From positions 62,001-126,000 of the forward strand of contig VXCM01000914.1 in NCBI GenBank assembly GCA_014773175.1: 64,000 nt of DNA, written 5' to 3'. The position numbers and the translations under genes are program-made. The notes below the pieces were generated by a model. It had not been told where the DNA came from, did not search any database, and saw nothing but the letters and a program-made list of their open reading frames with translations. Within the stretch, counting starts at the first letter, position 1. Each line of letters begins with the position of its first letter. Shown one piece after another: positions 11,933-24,838 of the stretch. This DNA comes from Lucifuga dentata (taxonomy: Eukaryota > Chordata > Actinopteri > Ophidiiformes > Bythitidae).

Positions 11933-13727
11933 ATTGTTGTCAACAATCAGATGGTTTGAAAAAGAGTTAAAGACGGCGTCAATGTCAAACAGGAAAAACT
12001 ACAACCCCAACTTATCACACACTTAAAACACTGACATCCTGTCCTGACGTCTCTACCCCAGTGCCTTCAATCACCCCCATTCATGAGACTCTAGTGACTC
12101 CATCGACTCTCAGGACTACCAGCTGACTCCAACGACCTCCACATGACTGCCATGTGACCCAAGGATCACCTGACTGAAGGTGTGAACGGCTCTCAGGGGA
12201 AAAAACTGCTGATTTACTGCACAATGCTGAAGAAACTACTTGGATCAGCGGCAGCCTTGAACTACAACTGCAAGATGTCCAATGAGAACCTTCCTAGACA
12301 TAAGCTAGTACACACACACACACACACACACAAAACACAGACAGGCCTGGGTTTGACGCTGAAAATCAATGGCCTCCGTGAGAATAAAAGATCTCTTATA
12401 AGTTCAAACATCTTTTTAACTACCTGCTCTAAAACATCGGCTGAACTCAAACTGCTGCTGTTGTGTAGCTGCAGCATTCCTGCGTCTGCCTCCATTATAC
12501 TCCATAAATCAAACAGCCGTTTGCCTGTTTTCCAGCTGTTTTAATAATTCTGGCTAACTGATCCATGCCAGAAACCTGGATGTTTGTGTATCTGCTTGAA
12601 TTTAATGCCTGTAATAAAACACAATATAAAGCGTATTGCTTGTGAAAAGAAGACAGATTGATGGTACGGATGGTTCTGCTTTTGTTTCACGGCTGCAGCA
12701 GCTGAATATTCTGATAAGTCGTGATACACGGCGGAGAAGACAGAACGCAACTATCATCTGACTTCATGGTCACAGTCGTAAGATGCAGCATTTATTTAAC
12801 CTTGAGATAACAAAGTTCATTGCGAGCCTTTGTTCTGCCGTGATTAATCATGTCAAAATATAAAGAGGCAAACCTAATATGACATTCAGTCTCTGACATT
12901 TGTTTTATCCTCCCATCATTAAAAACAACCTTTGTCAGGTTTTCTCTGACATTGCTGCAAAGCTTTAAGAGGACGTAAATCTTGAAGCAGTGAAGGATAC
13001 CGGTGGGAGGGGCGAGAAGAAAGTAGCAGTGTGAAGGGAAAACGCCACACCCTGTCTGAAGACTGATGTCTTTGGCAACATTTCACAGTTTCCTGTCAAG
13101 GCCCTGAATCGCTCTCCTTGTTTCGGCGTGTGCTGGCACTGAGCGCTGACGGACCTGAGAGAAAGAATGAGGTTGAAAGTTGGAGGAGGGGGAGAGGAAA
13201 CGGGAGAGAAAACAGCCTGAGAGCATCCACAGCATGTCCTCCTTTAACCTTGTTCTATATCCGTCCCGCTGCATCGCCGCCTCTCACAGCCGTTTTTACT
13301 CCACACCAACCACTCAACCCCTGGGATCAGCTGGTAAGCTACATATCTCTCCACCTCTGGCCCACTGTCCTATTTCCTCCAGTCACGTCCTTTCCCACTC
13401 TGCACCATCTTTTCTGTTAATGTAAACTAGATTAAAAAAAATTAGACAGGATGAATGACGGTGGTAGAAGAGCTGGCAACCCTCAAACGCCACTAAGCCA
13501 GCACGGTCAACCTGTTCTTGTAGGTTGGAGCCAAGCTTCAGTCTCCATCCGCCACCAACCATTTCTGACTTTTAAATGTCAATTCTCTTTTCCTTCCTAG
13601 CTGAGTTTTTTCATTTGTTTGGGGTAAATCAGGTCATCTGTGCCTGACTAATGCTGCTCGTCTGCTCTGTCTGATTGTTGTCTCTGATCCAAAACATCAG
13701 TCGCTCCAGTGACTCACAACACAACAG
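11933..13727. other. Intergenic DNA, no gene recognised
   Basis: Includes a CA run at 12309-12332 inside a 120-codon open frame that has no recognisable domain and poor coding character, and a somewhat GC-richer patch at 13080-13420 with overlapping short frames. Nothing here supports an exon. Confidence 0.45.
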
Positions 13728-14400
13728 TTAAAGGAGCATACCGGTGATTTTGCATGTCTGAGCCCAATAAATACAACCTGCATACACGTTTTCTGCCAAC
13801 CATTTTCCAGAACATACTACTGGAACGGTGCATTTTAGATTTGTTTTTCCTACCTTCCAGACTTCCATTGTTTTCAGTATGCTATTGAAAAAAAGAACTT
13901 GTAGAGACTTGAAACGTGCTTAGATAAATAATCCATCACAGCAAACCAAATGCATGAAAATGTATGTCTCCACCAGGGAACATAGTCCCAGGAGAAAATG
14001 TCTTTTAATGAGAAATTAAAAAATGACCATGTCTTCTACATTGTTATCCAGACAACACACCTGGATACAGATTACACCTTAAAGGACCATACCTCCCCTT
14101 AAAGGACCATACCTCCCATTTTGCATGTTTGAGCCTAATATATTCAATTTTCATACACGTAAGGTTACTGACAATCATTTCCAAAGGTTAAAACCGCATT
14201 TCAGCTTTCCTGATATTTTTCAAACTCTTTTAATCTTTCAAAATCAAATATTCAAGTGATACACCCACCTTAAAAATTTATGTTTCGCCTGCTAATAGTT
14301 ACACAGCCTTATGAAGTCACGGTCCNATACACCCACCTTAAAAATTTATGTTTCGCCTGCTAATAGTTACACAGCCTTATGAAGTCACGGTCAGTAAGGA
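13728..14400. mobile_element. Composite TTAA-type foldback element
   Basis: Starts with TTAAAGGAGCATACCGG and runs through the family's internal block GTATGTCTCCACCAGGGAA. At about 14083 it meets two further element starts (CTTAAAGGACCATACCTCCC written twice), then a left arm of the main family. A 66-bp segment is duplicated around the N at 14326. The junction (CCTGGATACAGATT next to CTTAAAGGACCATACC) recurs, inverted, near 20130. Confidence 0.6.
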
Positions 14401-16921
14401 ACGTCTTCCAATCTTTCAATATGTTCAATATGTGTGATAGTATGTGACGTTGCAACCGTATTCAAGTGATGATCCTTGGGATTTGGTCTGTAAATAAAAA
14501 ATATGCATATGAATGCACCCGCATGATACACAGAAATTAGGAATAATTCCTAAATCTCATGATGTCCCCAGGTAGCAGAAGTCATGTGTGAATGGCACTT
14601 CGAACCAATTTTGCATATTATTTTGCACAGATGGCTAATCTGCAGTAAATGCTACTCTTCTATTGGTTAAATTTATTATTGGTACTGGTTCTTCACAATA
14701 CATTAACATCAATGACTGAAATTAATGACTGAGCTTTGGATGATTTCAGCACTGCCCCCAAAATACTGTTTGCATTCATTTATCCAGGCGGAGAGGAAAT
14801 AGCCACAATTTGGTGCCCAGTACTTTCATCACTCTCAAACCAGAGTTTCAGTTTGAGCTAGAAAATACTCCTAAGTATTTAGCACTGGAAAAAAGTGATG
14901 CTGCCAAATAAAAGAGAGCTCAAGAAGAGCTCAGTGAGATTTTCAGATGATTATTGGAAGTTCATCAGCAAACAGCACAAGATGGCTTTGTTTTGCAAAT
15001 GAAGTACTAAAGTAATTTGATAAAATCCAAACTGAATGTCTGGGCTTTCTTGGTAAATCAAACATACTTTTAATTTCTACTTTTTTTTCCAGAGGTTTTC
15101 TCTGGTCTTGGAAATTGAGTAATTTCCTGCAGTCCAAACACAAATTGGCCAGTTTTATGACAAAAGACCAAGTTTCAACCACAGTCCTGAAATGATGCAA
15201 GATGCCTATCTAAACAGCAATTCCACAAAAATCTCTCAACAAAACTTTCGTGTGGTAATGAAACTGCACAGCAACCACACAGTCACATGAAAAGATGTAG
15301 TTACGCTAATGTTAGACCTAATGGTGGCACTGTTGGTCAGTCTTTAGGTCTGTTCCTCCATCTCCATCCAGCACTTTTGTCCAGATAGTATACCAGCCAG
15401 ACTGCCATAAAATTTTGGAATATTCATGGTACCCAGAGGATGGCTTGTAATGTTTTTTTCATGATCCCCTGACCTTTTCTCTACTGCTACTATCAGATAA
15501 TAAATTCCCCTTAGCCAACTCCTTGATCCATGAAAATCTGGGCCTTGGATTTCAATAGAAGTTGCAGTGCATATTCATTGTCCCCAGAGGATAAATCCTA
15601 ATAACTTGGCAATCCTGTGACTTTTCCTTTAACTCTTCAATCAGGTTAAAATCTCCAGGTGTAGACAAGATATATCAAATCCGACGGGCATATTACAATC
15701 AAATTTATCGTATTTTCATTTGTGTTCCCCAGAGAGCGAACCCATCCATCTCTGCTTGCATCACTTTAAGGTCAAATTGTTCACTTTATTGATCAGAAAT
15801 ATGAAATTCTAATTTGATTAAAATAGATCAGATAAATCTCATTGCTTCATGCACAGATCACCACTTGACTTACACTATAATGTGTAACGACTCGAGTGTA
15901 GCCTGGCTATAAACTTTACCTAAATCCTTCCTAAACACTTTAAGTTTCTGGAAACCCTGAGCGTTTGCAGAAGTGTACCTGCCAAGTGTAAACCCTCTCT
16001 CTCTGACAAATATATGTTGATGTCTGCATGTGTGTGTGTGTGTGTGTGTGAGAGACAGGGCAGGTTGAGCTATACCATTAGGAGAACTCACCATGTGGCA
16101 GCAGTTAAGAGTACGAATGTAGTTTAACTGGTCTGAAGAAATGGATCTCCTCCCTGGCTCCTCTCCATCTCATTCTCTATGGGCGAGCACTTTACTGCTC
16201 TCTCTCTCTCTGAGACCCACAAAGCCTGCAAACAATGGACGCAGTGTACTCAGGACTGTCACCAAAATCACCGCTGTGAGAGCACGCCTGTGTGCTTGTG
16301 TGTGTGTCTGTTTGTGCACATAAGAGGTCCACCTTCCATCTTCTACGTGCACGCGTCTCGGTGTGTGAGCGTTGTTGCTTGTGTTCATTTCTACGCACAT
16401 GCCGGCTTGTTTGGGTGTGTGTGCCTGCAGACGTGTGTGTCATTTCTCAGAGAACTGAAGAGACATTCTTTGAGCGGTGGGCGGCCCGGAGGAAGCAGAG
16501 GGGCTTTCAGATGGTATGACGAGGAAGCTGTTTAACTTGGAGAGATCGACTGTTATTTCTGTCTAACCTGTGGCGAGCTGGCAACGCTTTCTGAAATGAA
16601 CCTGGAGGACCACTGGGAGGAAAACCAAGAGGACAGGATGAATGGGAACAGGATGAAGAGCGAGGGAGAGTGTGATGGAGAGGGAGACCTCACACAAAAC
16701 ATTTTTAGAGTCTAGCTGGGAAAACACACCAAACAGGATGTTGTAAAGAGGCCTTAGATTCACGCTGTCATGCCTGTGCCAACATGGGACCATTACTGCA
16801 CCGCTCCAAAGAACAGACCCTTTGACAAACCTCTGGATTACACCCTCACTCTGCATCCAGTCTGGATTTATGTGCTTCTATGTGGGTGTGTTTGTGTATG
16901 AGTGTAAATGTGTGTACATAA

Positions 16922-16964
<43 letters not shown>

Positions 16965-17825
16965 TGAGCGTATAGTGCTGTAGCTTCATGCATAGTAAGG
17001 CCTTTAGCACAGTTTACTGAGCTATAACCAGAGATCTGGCCAGACAAGCCAGAGTGTTGTGGCTCTATTGGGATCTTAGACACACACACACACACGCACA
17101 CTTTCTTGAATGGGTAGCCGAACTAAAATTGGAAGTGGTCTCCACAGGAAGAAACGGGAAAAAAGGCTCCCACCAAAAAGCAGAAGTCAAGAGCTGTTTT
17201 TAAAAATAAAGTCGACTCATCAGCCTAAAATCCTCACTACACTTCATCACTCCTGCTCCACCCGACTTGGTTGGAGATAGGGGTGCTGCGATATACTGGT
17301 ATTGATGATAACTGTGATTATTTTAAAAATGAAATATTGACATCATGTTAATAATACACATATGATAATATCATGTAAATAATCCAGCGCCTCTTAAATA
17401 ATTTGTTTCTTTCCGTTCTTGCTTTGTGTCCCTTCCAATACCCCCCCCCCCNCACACACACACACACACACACACATATACAGTATAGGTGACATGACGC
17501 TGTGACACAGTCACTAGCTAGCTAGCTAGCTACTACCACAGTGTGTGGCTGTTATTGCAGCGCTAAATCACGTTGGAGATGGCAGAGGAAGTGAGACACT
17601 CTACCCTAATCCAAAAAACGTTAGCTCACTAGTGTGGGAGTTTCTTGGATTCTGTAAAAAAAAAAAGAGTGGGTGTTAGGGTGTTGGTAGATGCCCCAGA
17701 CGGCAGGAAATGCCGATCAACAGGAATTGCAAAAGGGGTGATACCACCAACCTGTTCATGTCTTTCTCTTGTAATCTCAATGCAATTAATCATATAAATA
17801 GGTAATAATGGTGCACAATTTCACT
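14401..17825. other. Intergenic DNA with GT/CA tracts, no gene recognised
   Basis: AT-rich sequence to about 15.9 kb, then a GT/CA-rich zone with microsatellites at 16029-16050, 16924-16962 and 17453-17474, the last behind a poly-C/N join at 17452. Several overlapping open frames at 16.1-16.5 kb are artefacts of alternating GT codons. Confidence 0.5.
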
Positions 17826-18319
17826 TTCAGGGAGCATACCAGTGATTAGGCATGTTTGAGCTCAATAAATACGACCCACATACACGTTACATTGTTGTTT
17901 TCCTACTTTACAGGTTGCTTTTGGTTTCAGTTTATTCCAGTGTGCTATTAAAATCAACGTGTAGAGACTTGAAATGTGCTTGAGATACGTAATGCATTAT
18001 TTAACTGGTACAACACGGAGCTACAAAGAAGAAAATGTATGTCTCTGTCAGGGAATATAGTCCCAGGAAATGACGGGTTTTACTGGGAAATTAAAAACGT
18101 GCCTTCTACATTCTGATGTACATGTTAACAGGAACACCAAACCACTGAATTTTAAGATGAGTATCACCTGATTTTGAAAGATGAAGAGATTTGGCAAAAT
18201 AACACAAAAACTAAAACATGGTTTTATGTTTTGGAAAACGGTTGTCAGTAATGTAATGTAAGTATGCTGATAGTATTTGTTGGGCTCAAACAGGAAAATC
18301 ACCAGTTTGGTCCTCTAAG
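17826..18319. mobile_element. TTAA-type foldback element, diverged copy
   Basis: The left end (GGGAGCATACCAGTGATT) and right end (AATCACCAGTTTGGTCCTCT, read to about 18316) are diverged inverted repeats of the family seen at 1407-1943. The centre has the conserved block GTATGTCTCTGTCAGGGAAT. A partial right arm of the same family lies at about 18450-18577. Confidence 0.7.
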
Positions 18320-19466
18320 AAAAGGGAAGAGTTGTTAACATTAATTCTGTGTCTTCTGTATGTTATTCTGATCTCCGTCCAGTTATAACAGGGATAGTGG
18401 CACAGTTTCCCTTTCACCTCTCTCTTTTTGAAAGGTTGTAAGAGCAGACATGATGAAATATTTATCTCAAACACATTTAAAGTTGATTTTATGGAATGAG
18501 CTGAAACTGTGTCTGGAAGGATGGAAAAACATTCTAAAATTTACCAATTCAGTACAATCACTGGTATGCTCCTTTAAATGCAACCTAAGTAAAATTCTAT
18601 TGTGGCATATGGATGATGACAGGAAATCTTCTCTGTGCACAAAAAGAGATACATCAAAACTATATAAAATCCCAAACTCCTAAATAGCTATACTGACTAA
18701 CGATGGCTGCACCTCTTCATCAGCACAACCCACCACTAATAAGTAATATCAACCATTTTCTCTGGGCACCATCAGTGCAAAAACTGCCTAGTTCAGCTTA
18801 AAAAGGGCCATCTTGGTGTTTTGGCTGCTGTAGCCCATTTAAAGCAAATTGGGGATATTGAGAATTAGTCATGACCATTTTCCAAAGATTTTTAGATTAA
18901 CGAAGGCATTTTTCCTACCATTCAGGCCACTCTTGGATTGTATTCAATTTGCATAAAATTTAAATGAGATGTGAAACTTCCCTCAGATTAATCCATCACA
19001 CTGCAGTTTCATTTGAGTGGAGTGTTGCTTTAGAACTAAATAAAAGATGAGTAGAAGAAGACATTTGTGAGCGCTTGCCATACGTATTGAATCCATCATA
19101 GTGAACATTTCACGATGTTCGTTATCGCCGTGGGCAATGCATTTGAGAGGATGGACTGTTTTGAAAAGCCTTGGATTGGTGAGTTCAAGTACTGATAAAA
19201 AGCTCGGATATCTGAGACTTCAGTTGGCCACAAAACAAAAAATAAATTAAATACTCTGAATTTACATTATCATAATTGGATATTTGCATTGCTTACAACT
19301 TGTCTTCTGTGTTTAAATTTCCTGAAAGTCACCCTATGCTCATGAATGCAATGCTATTAGGATCATCTGTCTCTCTCAGAGATATTAATTAATGTAGGAA
19401 ATAGACATTTATATTTACATGGTTAAAAGGAATGGTGGTTTAACTCCTATTATTATGTTTACATAC

Positions 19467-20129
19467 TTAAAAGACCATACCACCCATTTTACATGTTTGA
19501 GCCTAATATATTCAATTTTCATATATGTAANTACTTAAAAGACCATACCACCCATTTTACATGTTTGAGCCTAATATATTCAATTTTCATATATGTAAAG
19601 TTACTGATAATCATTTCCCAAAGCATACTACAGGAACGGTGAATTAAAAATGTTTTTCCTACCTTCCAGAACGCCATTGGTTACAGTTCATTCTGGTACG
19701 CTATTAAAATCAACTTGTTGATACTTGAAACATTCTTGGGATAGATAATCCATCATCACCAACAAGATGTCTTTTCAAGGTTTTTTTCCAAAGTTTTGTA
19801 ATTTTAGCATTTAATCGCAATAAAAAGCGCAGAGTGAATGTATGTCTCCACCAGGGAATATAGTCCCAAAAAGAAGACCTGCGTTTATCAAAAAATTTTA
19901 ACGACCGTGACTTCATATGGCTGCATAACTATTAGCAAGTGAAACATCAATTCTTAATGTGGGTGTATCACTTGAATATTTGATTTTGAAAGATTAAGAG
20001 ATTTTGCAAAATATCAGGAAAGCTGAAATATGGTTTTATCTTTTGGGAAATGATTGTCAGTAACGTTACATGTATGAAAATTGAATATATTAGACTCAAA
20101 CATGCAAAATGGGTGGTATGGTCCTTTAA
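19467..20129. mobile_element. TTAA-flanked foldback element with long arms
   Basis: Starts TTAAAAGACCATACCACCC and ends GGGTGGTATGGTCCTTTAA. The arms pair for roughly 90 bp, including TTTGAGCCTAATATATTCAA on the left and its complement on the right. A 67-bp part of the left arm is duplicated around the N at 19531 (19464-19530 and 19532-19598). The right end abuts another element of the same family. Confidence 0.8.
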
Positions 20130-20437
20130 GATGCAATCTGTATCCAGGTAACGTGGATAATAATGTAGAAGGCATGGTCAGTTTTAAATTTCTCGTTAAA
20201 AGCCGTCTTCTCCTATATTCCCTGGTGGAGACATACATTTTCATGCATTTGATTGCTGTGATGGATTATTTATCTCAAGCACATTTCAAGTCCAAGAAAT
20301 GTGTCTACAACTTGTACAGACGTTTTATGTCTCTGCAAGTTGTTTTTTTAAATAGCATACTGGAATGAACTGAAAACATGTATGAAAATTGAATATTTTA
20401 GGCTCAAACATGCAAAATAGATGGTATGGTCCTTTAA
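20130..20437. mobile_element. Half element of a second TTAA-foldback subfamily
   Basis: Directly follows the TTAA of the preceding element. It begins ATGCAATCTGTATCCAGG, contains the block CCTGGTGGAGACATACATTT and ends with ATGGTATGGTCCTTTAA. The internal sequence is the reverse complement of the one at 13728-14083, so both sites show the same subfamily joined to the same partner. Confidence 0.65.
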
Positions 20438-20992
20438 CTACTTAATTGACTTACATTAACATAATCTACTGTAGGTCTGTTACGCTGTGTAAGCCAACAT
20501 AGATTTATATCAATTTCAGTCTAGATATGGTATGTACATTACATCTGTTAAAAATCAATTTATTTCCTGAATCAGAGTATAATTCAAGTTTTAACATGCA
20601 TTTAATGTGAGAAACCAGATCTAGGTGTGTCAGTTTGAGACATGTTCGCCCATATATCTTAGGATTTGCTCTCAAAATGTGTTCTTTGCTTGTGAATCTC
20701 AGACCTTGACCTGCAGATTGATCACAGCTTGGATATGTCTTGTATTCCATGAAATAGCTTCGTCATTAATTATCTTCCATTCTTACATACTGTGTGCGTG
20801 TGTGTGTGTGTGCGAAACTGAGAGGAGCTCTGTCATTTATTTGTTTAAGACCCAAAACAAGCTCGGCGTTGTCCAGCTTCAGGCTCTGAGCCAAAGTGGT
20901 TCCTTCACTTGCCAGGCTTTATTGTTCTTAGTGCGCTCTTTACACAGCAGGAGGATGTCAACTGTTTCTTGATTCTCTTACCAGCCCCCCTC

Positions 20993-21047
<55 letters not shown>

Positions 21048-21589
21048 GGTACAGACAAACACACACCATTCATGTGGGAAAGAATGGCCCTGTCTGGATT
21101 CAACTATTCCCCTGTGTAACTCTAGACAAGGCATTCAATATCTTCAGCTTTCTCTGTCCAAACAGACTCTTGGCACAGCCGGAGTTGAGGGCTGGAAAAT
21201 CCCAGAGCTGCTGTTGAGCTTTTGGTGTGACCCCCTCCTTTATTATAACGACTCTATAAATGCTTACAGACCCTAAATTTGGCCCATCCTGGGAGGAATT
21301 TTAAGAAACCCCCATAACACAAACACTCAGACATTAATCACATGTAGTATTACAGCAAGCAGACACACACACACATTCGCAGATAAACACACATTTGTTT
21401 TACTATAGGTGTGAGGACCTTCAACTGACTGTATTCGATGCAGCCAAAAGGCTTTTATTAAGGAAATTCTCAACTTTTTGTGTGTTTAGAAGGACAGAAA
21501 TCCAGCAAAAAAACACACAAACTATCAGTTCTTTTGCTGAGTCCAGTGGCAGCTGGGAGAGAGACAGCTGGGACTCCTTAGTTTTGCCT

Positions 21590-21643
<54 letters not shown>

Positions 21644-22769
21644 NAGACAGCTGGGACTCCTTAGTTTTGCCTCCACACACACACACACACACACACACAC
21701 GGGGATTGAAAAATGAGAGCCAGTCTTTTAGTACTTTGGAGTCACATGTGAAACACTTGCACATGCATATACATAAAAAACATCATCGCTCATGCTTCCT
21801 GGAAAGGAAACGATCAGGGGAAGGGAAACAGTTCAGTGAGTTTAGAGGAAACCATCAACCTCCGCAGCTTCTTTCCTGCTGCATCTTTTGTTCCTGATGT
21901 TTTGTGAACATCATGAGACTAATAGAGGCCATCAAAGCACTCAGGGACCCTCCTCATCAGAGTGTTTGCAACCATTCGCCTCGTTCTCCAACCAGCCTTG
22001 GAAACCCAGAAGAAGATAAATAAACCAAAGCAGACGCAAAATAATGAGGAATTGGGAGGGGTTTTTTTTTCCCTCCACAAACTCCACTCCCCTCCCCCCC
22101 TTTTTCTTTCTCTACCTCTATTACATCTGGAAAATCATCATCTGGCAACCGAGTGCAGTTAGATACTGTCTGACTTCTTTTCTCTTCCCTCCCCTTTGCT
22201 TCTTTGCGTTTTCTCTTTCAACACCTCTGGACTCCTCCTGTATCTTTTCTGACTCTTACTTTTCACTCCTTCACATTCTTTCTTCACTCCTGCTCCGCCA
22301 AGTTTTTTTCTTGGATTATTTGTTGGCAAAGCTGTGGAAGTTCTACGTCTTGTATCTCGTTTTCTACTTTTTTTCCCCCCAGTATCCATTTTTATAGTAA
22401 GAATATCATCAAAGTTGTCCCTCTGCCTTTCACTTTCTCCTCCTCGTATAATGTTGCGTTTCACCAGGAGAACGAGCACCAAAATATCCTCTCAGACTCG
22501 GCTGCTGAAATTTTACTTGCACAAAAAAGCCTGCTTGGTGCAATATTATATTTAAAGCAAAAGAAGTTTTATTGGGAGATTTTAGTGAAGAGGATTATAC
22601 TCGGTTTTCGCAAAAATAATGAACTCACATTTCCCATCCATAAAATAGGTAATAAATAATATGAATCACGACAGTGTAAGAAAATGTTTTATAGATTATA
22701 TACTTAGCTGTGGAAGTAAAAATCTTGATACACAACCACAGACCAATATGGCTAATTGGTAAAAAGTTC
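20438..22769. other. Intergenic DNA with long CA microsatellites, no gene recognised
   Basis: CA runs at about 20994-21048, 21591-21643 and 21673-21700. The last two sit on either side of the N at 21644 and share the unique lead-in AGACAGCTGGGACTCC, so they are probably two readings of one locus. A pyrimidine-rich segment at 22060-22440 gives several overlapping open frames of low complexity that I do not accept as genes. Confidence 0.5.
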
Positions 22770-23095
22770 TATTACACTATACTATACTATACTGTGCTGT
22801 GCTGTGCTAGCTGTACCGTACCGTACTGTACCATACCATACTATATTATACTATGTTATGCTGTACTATACTATACTGTACTGTGTTCTATCATACTATA
22901 CTATACTATACTACATTATACTATATTGTGTTATGCTATACTATAGTATAGTATACTATACTGTGTTGTGCTATACTATAGTATAGTATACTATACCGTA
23001 CTGTACTATACTATACTATATTATGCTACACTATACTATACTGCACTATACTATACTATACTATACTATATCATGCTATACTATACTATAGTATA
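22770..23095. repeat. (CTATA)n pentanucleotide satellite with GTACT/GTGCT variants
   Basis: About 325 bp built from 5-bp units, mostly ACTAT/CTATA, with blocks of CTGTG, CGTAC and CATAC variants near the left end. Two short palindromes (ACTATAGTATAGTAT) interrupt it. The five-base unit gives open frames on several strands rich in Tyr, Ile and Leu; these are not genes. Confidence 0.95.
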
Positions 23096-24033
23096 ACTCA
23101 GAGTTTAAATACAAAGCACTGAGATCGATGAAATGTGTGAGCTCACATATTGTAAAAAATTCATTGCCACCTCCCTTATTTTTCACATTAATCCTCTCTC
23201 TCTCTCTCCCTCTCTCTCTGTTTTTGTTTGATTTGGCCAATGACATGCTGTGAAAAATGACCCTCCCCATTACAGTCATGGTTGACCATTTTGAGTCTCT
23301 TAACTGGAGCAGAGCAGAACAGCCACATCTGGTAAAGACTAAAGCTTCTCACATCTGGTTTGTGTATCAGCTCCTCGCACGGAGTCTGATAGCAGAACTC
23401 GCTGATGTGCGATGAGACGAGCTGCAGTCTCCACGGGGAAAGAGAAGTGAGCGAGTTCAGGTTCACAGGGCAGGAAATGTCACTCAAAGTCAATGTGTGA
23501 TCAGGTAAAGTGTGCTTTAGTGGGGTCAGATCACTTCCTTCTGCTTTAATCTCTCTAGAATAGAGTCATAAAAAATACTCTGCAGTGAAGGTTTCACACA
23601 AAGATCTTTTGTTCACAAAGGAGAAAATAAATTCAATCCTGGGCAATGCGGCTTTGAAACCAAGATATAACACAGTTTTATAACCTGAAAAGCCAAGATA
23701 TAATTGGAAAAAACCCACTGACCTTGATTTTATAAAAGATTTATCAATAATAATGTGACAATGAAAATGTTTTCCCAAGTAGAACCTGACTGATATTGAA
23801 ATTTTGAGGCCAATAGCAATATTGCTACTTGAGATTTTAGAAATTCAATAAATATGCAGAAAAAAAAAAAAAANAAAAAAAAAAAAAAAACATTTTTGGC
23901 AATGATTCCTCAAGCTCCAGTTATTGAACAAATGTGGCACAGATGTATTCAGGCTGGACATGAATAAAACTTCTTCACACACGACAATGACATCAGACAA
24001 ATTATATTAGATAGTACATACAATATTAAAGAC

Positions 24034-24838
24034 TTAAAGGACCATACCGGCCATTTTGCATGTTTGAGCCTAATATATTAAATTTTCATACATGTAAGGC
24101 NTTAAAGGACCATACCGGCCATTTTGCATGTTTGAGCCTAATATATTAAATTTTCATACATGTAAGGCTACTGACAATCATTTCTCAAAGCATACTACTA
24201 GAACAGTGAATCAATTTTTTTTCCCCCTATAGCTTCCAGACCACCATTGGTTTCAGTTCATTCTGGTACGCTATTAAAAACAACTTGTTGATAATTGAAA
24301 CGTTCCTGGGACAGGTAATCCACCATTGCTAACAAGACATGCATTCAGGTTTTTACAAATTACATAATATTAGCATTTAAGCAAAACAAAAAGCGCAGAG
24401 TGAATGTACGTCTTCACTGGGGAATATAGTACCAAAAGAAGACCTGCATTTAGAAAATACGCTGAAAATGCTTCCTAGTGGTGCATTCAAGTGCTAGTGA
24501 AGTGCTTGGTTGATGAAATCAACAGGAAGCATTTTCAGATCACTTTGCACTTTTTATTGCGCTTAAATGCTAAAATTGCGTAACTGAAAAAAACCTGAAT
24601 ACATGTCTTGTTGGTGATGATGGATTACCTATCCCAAGAACGTTTCAAGTATCAATAAGTTGATTGTAATAGTGAACCAGAATGAACTGAAACCAATGGA
24701 GGTCTGGAAGGTAGGAAAAAAATTTTTAATTCACTGTTCCAGTAGTATGCTTTGGGAAATAGTTGTTAGTAACGTTACTTGTATGAAAATTGAATATATT
24801 AGGCTCAAACATGCAAAATGGCCAGTATAGTCCTTTAA
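24034..24838. mobile_element. TTAA-flanked foldback element, about 800 bp
   Basis: Starts TTAAAGGACCATACCGGCC and ends GGCCAGTATAGTCCTTTAA. The arms are long and the centre is a near palindrome (AAAATGCTTCCTAGTGG / GGAAGCATTTTCA). A 67-bp part of the left arm is duplicated around the N at 24101. No protein-coding frame. Confidence 0.8.

Noticed and set aside
22204..22659. 151-codon plus-strand frame
   Set aside because: Runs through a pyrimidine-rich stretch (Phe, Ser, Leu); no motif and no exon signals.
22710..22986. Tyr/Leu-rich open frames
   Set aside because: Created by the five-base satellite unit, which has no stop in several frames.
23188..23493. 101-codon minus-strand frame with mixed composition
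   Set aside because: It looked briefly exon-like, but I recognised no family and no partner exons nearby.
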